A program made the translations under genes and the position numbers. The notes below the pieces were generated by a model. The model was not told the DNA's origin. It searched no databases and saw nothing but the letters and a program-made list of their open reading frames with translations. 64,000 nucleotides of DNA from JADFRG01 sp048054495 (GTDB lineage: Bacteria > Chloroflexota > Anaerolineae > Anaerolineales > E44-bin32), in assembly GCA_048054495.1 (NCBI GenBank), contig JBGMQN010000054.1:5614-69613 (forward strand), given 5' to 3'. Positions 60,995 through 64,000 of the stretch are shown here, one piece after another. Position 1 is the first letter of the stretch. The number at the start of each line of letters is the position of its first letter.

Positions 60995-61755
60995 GACATC
61001 AGCTTGAAGTGGGCGAGAATATCGCGGACCCCATCGGCGATCTCTCTGGAGGACACGTATTCGACCAGCTCCTTGACGTTGGAATTGGCGTTTGCCGGCG
61101 CCGCGCTGTGTCCAACGAGCCGAAGAAACGGTAGGTCAACGTCGGAATCTCCGACCCCAAGCATATTCCCAAGCGGGATTTCGACCATGCCTGCGAGATG
61201 CGCAAGCCCCTTACCTTTGTCAACGCCGCGCGGCAGGATGTTGAGACAGAAAGTCGAATAGACGAGATCTACCCGCTCGGATAGGGGGCCAAGCGCTTCA
61301 ACCGTCAGATCCTTGAGTTCCGAGGCGCGCTTGGGGTCGTAGGCGAACAAGGTCAGGCTGTAGTGCTTACCTGGCTGGAAGTAAGCGATCTCGTCCTGAA
61401 CGAGGGTACCTTCAAGGCGGGAGACGACCTCCGAAAATCCGTTCAGGTACTCTCCAAGCCCAGGCAGGGTCATGAATTGATAGTCTGCCGGGCTATAGAT
61501 CCCCGCCCCGTTTTCGAACACGCCGGGCAGTTGCCCGTCAATCGCTTGCAGCATCAGCTCGAGGTAAGGTGCCGGTCGGCCGGTGCAGAAGGTGATGGCT
61601 GGTCGATCCGGGTCGCTTCTGGCGGCTCGGTTCATTGCGCCCAACTGTTCGAATAGATTGAGCTCCAGCGGCTGTGCCTCGCCAGCGCTGACCACTCCGT
61701 CAATATCCAGAACGATCAATCGAATCTCGCTCACGATTCGTGTAGCTGCTCCCAT
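60991..61755 (-). CDS. HAD-superfamily phosphatase (Cof/MPGP-like)
   Basis: 254 residues. Motif I VLDIDGVVSAGEA (DxDG), TFCTGRPAPYLELM (motif II Thr), DKGKGLAHLA (motif III Lys) and GVGDSDVDLPFLRLVG (motif IV) with an intervening C2B-type cap (EYLNGFSEVVSRLEG...) match the Cof/sucrose-phosphatase and mannosyl-3-phosphoglycerate phosphatase group. A sugar or polyol phosphate is the likely substrate. It is transcribed toward the gap with the isomerase gene. Confidence 0.87.
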   Translation of the reverse strand: MGAATRIVSEIRLIVLDIDGVVSAGEAQPLELNLFEQLGAMNRAARSDPDRPAITFCTGRPAPYLELMLQAIDGQLPGVFENGAGIYSPADYQFMTLPGLGEYLNGFSEVVSRLEGTLVQDEIAYFQPGKHYSLTLFAYDPKRASELKDLTVEALGPLSERVDLVYSTFCLNILPRGVDKGKGLAHLAGMVEIPLGNMLGVGDSDVDLPFLRLVGHSAAPANANSNVKELVEYVSSREIADGVRDILAHFKLMS

Positions 61756-61968
61756 AAATGCGAATTGGGGTGGTGGGGGTCAGGGCAAGTGGCCTGTATT
61801 TTCAGCGCGAGCGTCGCCTCGGTGGATTGTTCCAATGTGCAGCCTCAATTCGGTAGGTCATTGTAGCCAGCGGGATCACCGCTGACAATGCCAATCCGTC
61901 AATTCTAGACGGACTAGAACATATGCGCTAATCTAGATTTCGGTATCCCTTCGTCTTAGGAGGACGAA

Positions 61969-62334
61969 ATGACAGCTTATCCGGTAAACCACCTCGAGAT
62001 CTCGGCCAGCGATCCCAACGCAGCTGCTGAGTTCTACAGCAGGGTCTTCGGCTGGAAGATCGAGGTGGAGGAGACCATGAACTACGTACAGTTCACGGCC
62101 GAGGAAGGCGGGATCGGTGGGGCCTTCACCCAGGTGGACGATAACAATCCCGCCGGGACGCTCGTCCCATATGTCACTACGGATGATATTGAGGCTTCGC
62201 TGGAGAAGATCGGATCAAACGGCGGGTCGACCGTTGTGCCCAAGACGGAGATCCCAGGAGTCGGGCACTTTGCGGTGTTCTCCGATCCGACGGGAAACAA
62301 AATCGGGCTGTACTCGGGAGCGAACCCCGACTAA
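61969..62334 (+). CDS. VOC (glyoxalase/bleomycin resistance-like) family protein
   Basis: 121 residues with AGGAGG before the ATG. VNHLEISASDPNAAAEFYSRVFGWKIE (first betaalphabetabetabeta module) and VGHFAVFSDPTGNKIGLYSG (second module) are typical, with FTQVDDNNPAGTLVPYVTTDDIEASLEKIGSNGG between them. Such small VOC proteins bind metal or act as isomerases, dioxygenases or resistance proteins; nothing here specifies which. Confidence 0.9.
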   Translation: MTAYPVNHLEISASDPNAAAEFYSRVFGWKIEVEETMNYVQFTAEEGGIGGAFTQVDDNNPAGTLVPYVTTDDIEASLEKIGSNGGSTVVPKTEIPGVGHFAVFSDPTGNKIGLYSGANPD

Positions 62335-62359
62335 CAAGACGTACTCGAATTAAAAACAG

Positions 62360-62392
62360 GGGGCTGTCCAAACAGCAGCTATGGACAGCCCC
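62360..62392 (+). terminator. Intrinsic terminator after the VOC gene
   Basis: 11-bp stem GGGGCTGTCCA / TGGACAGCCCC with an 11-nt loop, followed by TTTGCTTTT. Confidence 0.88.
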
Positions 62393-62428
62393 TTTGCTTT
62401 TCCGGTGAAGCCCGAGCTTGTGAGCTGC

Positions 62429-63859
62429 CTAGGGGTAAGTTACATCACAGACTGCGTTGAACGTCACAGTGAGCGTGTACGGTGAGGGAACGGCTGAGCT
62501 GGCAAAGTTGAATTTGAACACGTAAGGTCCCCCGCTTGGCACTGTGCCACTCATTAGTAGGTCCGCACCGGGAGAGTCGTCACTGCCTGACCAGATCGTG
62601 CTGGAGTTGACCTTGATGGAGTTGAGATCATCATTCGGTGTTGGCCAAGTTACCTGAACGCGGGTGATCGTAACCGAGGTGGCGTTGCCACTGGTGAGAT
62701 CCCACGTCACTTCGTTGCCGGCAGGGACGTTGAGGTTGTCTATCGTAATCATGGAGCACACGGGCGTGGGAGTTGGTGTTTGAGTAGGTGTATTCGTCGG
62801 CATCGGGGTATCGGTCGACGTCGGCGTCGGGGTGGACGTGGGGGGGACGGGCGACGGCGTGAGTGTAGGAGTTGGCGTCGGTGTGTTGGTCGCCGTTGGC
62901 GAGGGCGTGAGTGTAGGTGTCGGGGTGGACGTCGGGATCGGGTCGATGAAGAAATGAACATGAACCCAAGCGCTCCAGATACCCTCATCGTCCTGAGCCC
63001 TCGCGTAGAGCTTATGCTCGCCCAGCTCGATCGGCTCGGGAGTAGAGGGAGGAGAAGAAACGGGCGTAGGCCATTCTCCAGTACTGAGCGAATGGGTGTT
63101 GCAGATCGACGATCCATCGAAGGCGCAGTATTTGACAGAAAGCTGATCTTCGTAGTGGACGACCGACCAACCGCTGGCCTCCGACTTGATCTCGAACTCA
63201 ACCTTGATTATTCCCGTCCCGTCCGGCGCCGGGGTGCCCGATGAGCAATCCGGATCGTATGCAATCGCCTGGCCTGGAAGTTCGTCGGCCAGGGTATACC
63301 TGGCGAGATCTAGGGGGGCGACGATCGTGATTACCGGTCCGCAAGGCTTCAGTGTAGCCGTAGGTCCCGGTGATGAGCTTGGTACGTCTGTCTTGGTCGG
63401 TGTCGGAGTGCGGCTCGGGAAGGGCGAAGGACTCGGCGAGACCGTCGCAGTCATCGTACCGGTCACACTCAGGTTCGGCGTGACAGTCGTGGTGGGTGGA
63501 ATGGTCGGCGTGCCGGTTGGGTCTCCAGGTTTCGGCGTCACCGTCGGCACGGGGCTCTTGAGGCTCTCGCTGACGTTGGTCGCGCGCGCGCCGGCATCCT
63601 GTTCCTCGGGATCCCGATCGCGAATGACGGCTTCGACGATGCTGATGCTCAGGCTCCTCAACCGGCCAGTGATCTCATCCTCCCCGTAGTTGGCCAGGGC
63701 ACCAGAGCCCAGGGGAGCCGGGATGAACGATTCCGCCTCGCCCAGGGTCACACTCGCAAATAACGTCCAAAAGCAGAACGCGGCACCCAGCAGGAGCAGG
63801 GGCAGGAAAAGGAGTGCTGCTCGCCTGCGCCGGCGCTCGTCGCGTTCTTCTTCCGTCAT
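62429..63859 (-). CDS. Surface-anchored protein with T/P-rich linkers
   Basis: 476 residues. N terminus MTEEERDERRRRRAALLFLPLLLLGAAFCFW is a positively charged signal-anchor. Two low-complexity stretches rich in Thr, Pro and Ser (about residues 105-165 and 310-365) separate a beta-rich region (CGPVITIVAPLDLARYTLADELPGQAIAYDPD...) and a C-terminal beta-rich region (CSMITIDNLNVPAGNEVTWDLTSGNATSVTITRVQ...). Composition suggests an exported, possibly adhesive or cell-wall protein. The repeats are coding, not CRISPR. Start ATG overlaps the HD-GYP stop by 4 bp. Confidence 0.75.
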   Translation of the reverse strand: MTEEERDERRRRRAALLFLPLLLLGAAFCFWTLFASVTLGEAESFIPAPLGSGALANYGEDEITGRLRSLSISIVEAVIRDRDPEEQDAGARATNVSESLKSPVPTVTPKPGDPTGTPTIPPTTTVTPNLSVTGTMTATVSPSPSPFPSRTPTPTKTDVPSSSPGPTATLKPCGPVITIVAPLDLARYTLADELPGQAIAYDPDCSSGTPAPDGTGIIKVEFEIKSEASGWSVVHYEDQLSVKYCAFDGSSICNTHSLSTGEWPTPVSSPPSTPEPIELGEHKLYARAQDDEGIWSAWVHVHFFIDPIPTSTPTPTLTPSPTATNTPTPTPTLTPSPVPPTSTPTPTSTDTPMPTNTPTQTPTPTPVCSMITIDNLNVPAGNEVTWDLTSGNATSVTITRVQVTWPTPNDDLNSIKVNSSTIWSGSDDSPGADLLMSGTVPSGGPYVFKFNFASSAVPSPYTLTVTFNAVCDVTYP

Positions 63860-64000
63860 CCGAATGGAACCGTCTTCCTCAAGAGTGTGGCATGCATCGC
63901 AGGCGTTCTCATGGCCATATTCCCCTCCACGCCTTCGGTCTGGACCATCCTGAGGAATTCGTCGACCACCCTGGGATCAAAGTGCACCCCTTTGTGCGAC
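63856..64000 (-). CDS. C-terminal end of an HD-GYP domain protein, cut by the window edge
   Basis: 47 codons visible before the TGA at 63858-63856. SHKGVHFDPRVVDEFLRMV matches the end of the HD-GYP domain (the usual GTHFDPxVVxAF motif), a c-di-GMP phosphodiesterase-type module, followed by a tail of about 28 residues. The N-terminal part and catalytic HD residues lie outside the window. It overlaps the T/P-rich protein start by 4 bp, so the two genes are coupled. Confidence 0.75.
   Translation of the reverse strand, partial: SHKGVHFDPRVVDEFLRMVQTEGVEGNMAMRTPAMHATLLRKTVPFG

Noticed and set aside
62749..62960. Short tandem-like repeats resembling a CRISPR or minisatellite
   Set aside because: They encode the T/P-rich linker of the surface protein; no constant repeat-spacer structure.

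Overview
The window looks like a scaffold from an uncultured member of the Chloroflexota (Anaerolineae-like). The evidence is indirect: substrate-binding lipoproteins with Val/Glu-rich stalks after the lipobox, a T/P-rich secreted protein, a serine hydroxymethyltransferase-GcvT fusion and a tiny Flp pilin. It is a short-read assembly product. Two of its three 100-N gaps are flanked by exact 55-bp duplicated contig ends. The third has no such overlap and interrupts two genes.

Layout. 1-1538: three adjacent genes carrying four copies of a small two-helix membrane domain. 1758-2831: a DUF3179 lipoprotein with an in-frame TGA exactly at the first Cys of its CxxC motif (candidate selenoprotein). 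2838-5769 (minus strand): dCTP deaminase, FAH-family hydrolase, methyltransferase, RpiR-type regulator. 5896-5969: tRNA-Val(TAC).

5970-29262: about 23 kb bounded by the intact tRNA-Val and a 41-bp, one-mismatch copy of its 3' half, which suggests a tRNA-targeted genomic island, although no integrase is visible. It holds a complete set of hut-type genes (ammonia-lyase, urocanase-like, imidazolonepropionase-like, formimidoyltransferase, cyclodeaminase), an oligopeptide-type ABC transporter, a dipeptidase-family protein, a Thr/Ser dehydratase, a UROD-type methyltransferase, a corrinoid protein, an MttB-family methyltransferase, a divergent SHMT homologue, an MBL-fold hydrolase and a GntR/FCD regulator, plus a broken methyl-THF methyltransferase next to the tRNA. 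HutH, HutU and, to a lesser degree, HutI deviate from their families at conserved substrate-region motifs. With the corrinoid methyl-transfer genes alongside, I propose, as inference only, an island for catabolism of a modified (probably N-methylated) histidine derivative or peptide.

29301-36475: M1-type metallopeptidase lipoprotein, SHMT-GcvT fusion, Flp pilin, a small membrane protein and gamma-glutamyltransferase. 36620-36991: a DUF192 protein.

37305-55437: myo-inositol catabolism. iolB, a transaldolase-family gene, iolC, iolD, a MalEFGK-like ABC importer, a HAD-containing two-domain protein, iolA/mmsA, an iolE-like gene, iolG, a second Gfo/Idh/MocA oxidoreductase and a TIM-barrel isomerase. 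No iolJ aldolase is seen; the transaldolase could fill that step. 55595-61755: an Fbp/Afu-type ABC importer followed by HAD phosphatases and another TIM-barrel isomerase, suggesting uptake and dephosphorylation of a phosphorylated organic compound. 61969-64000: VOC protein, a T/P-rich surface protein and the end of an HD-GYP gene.
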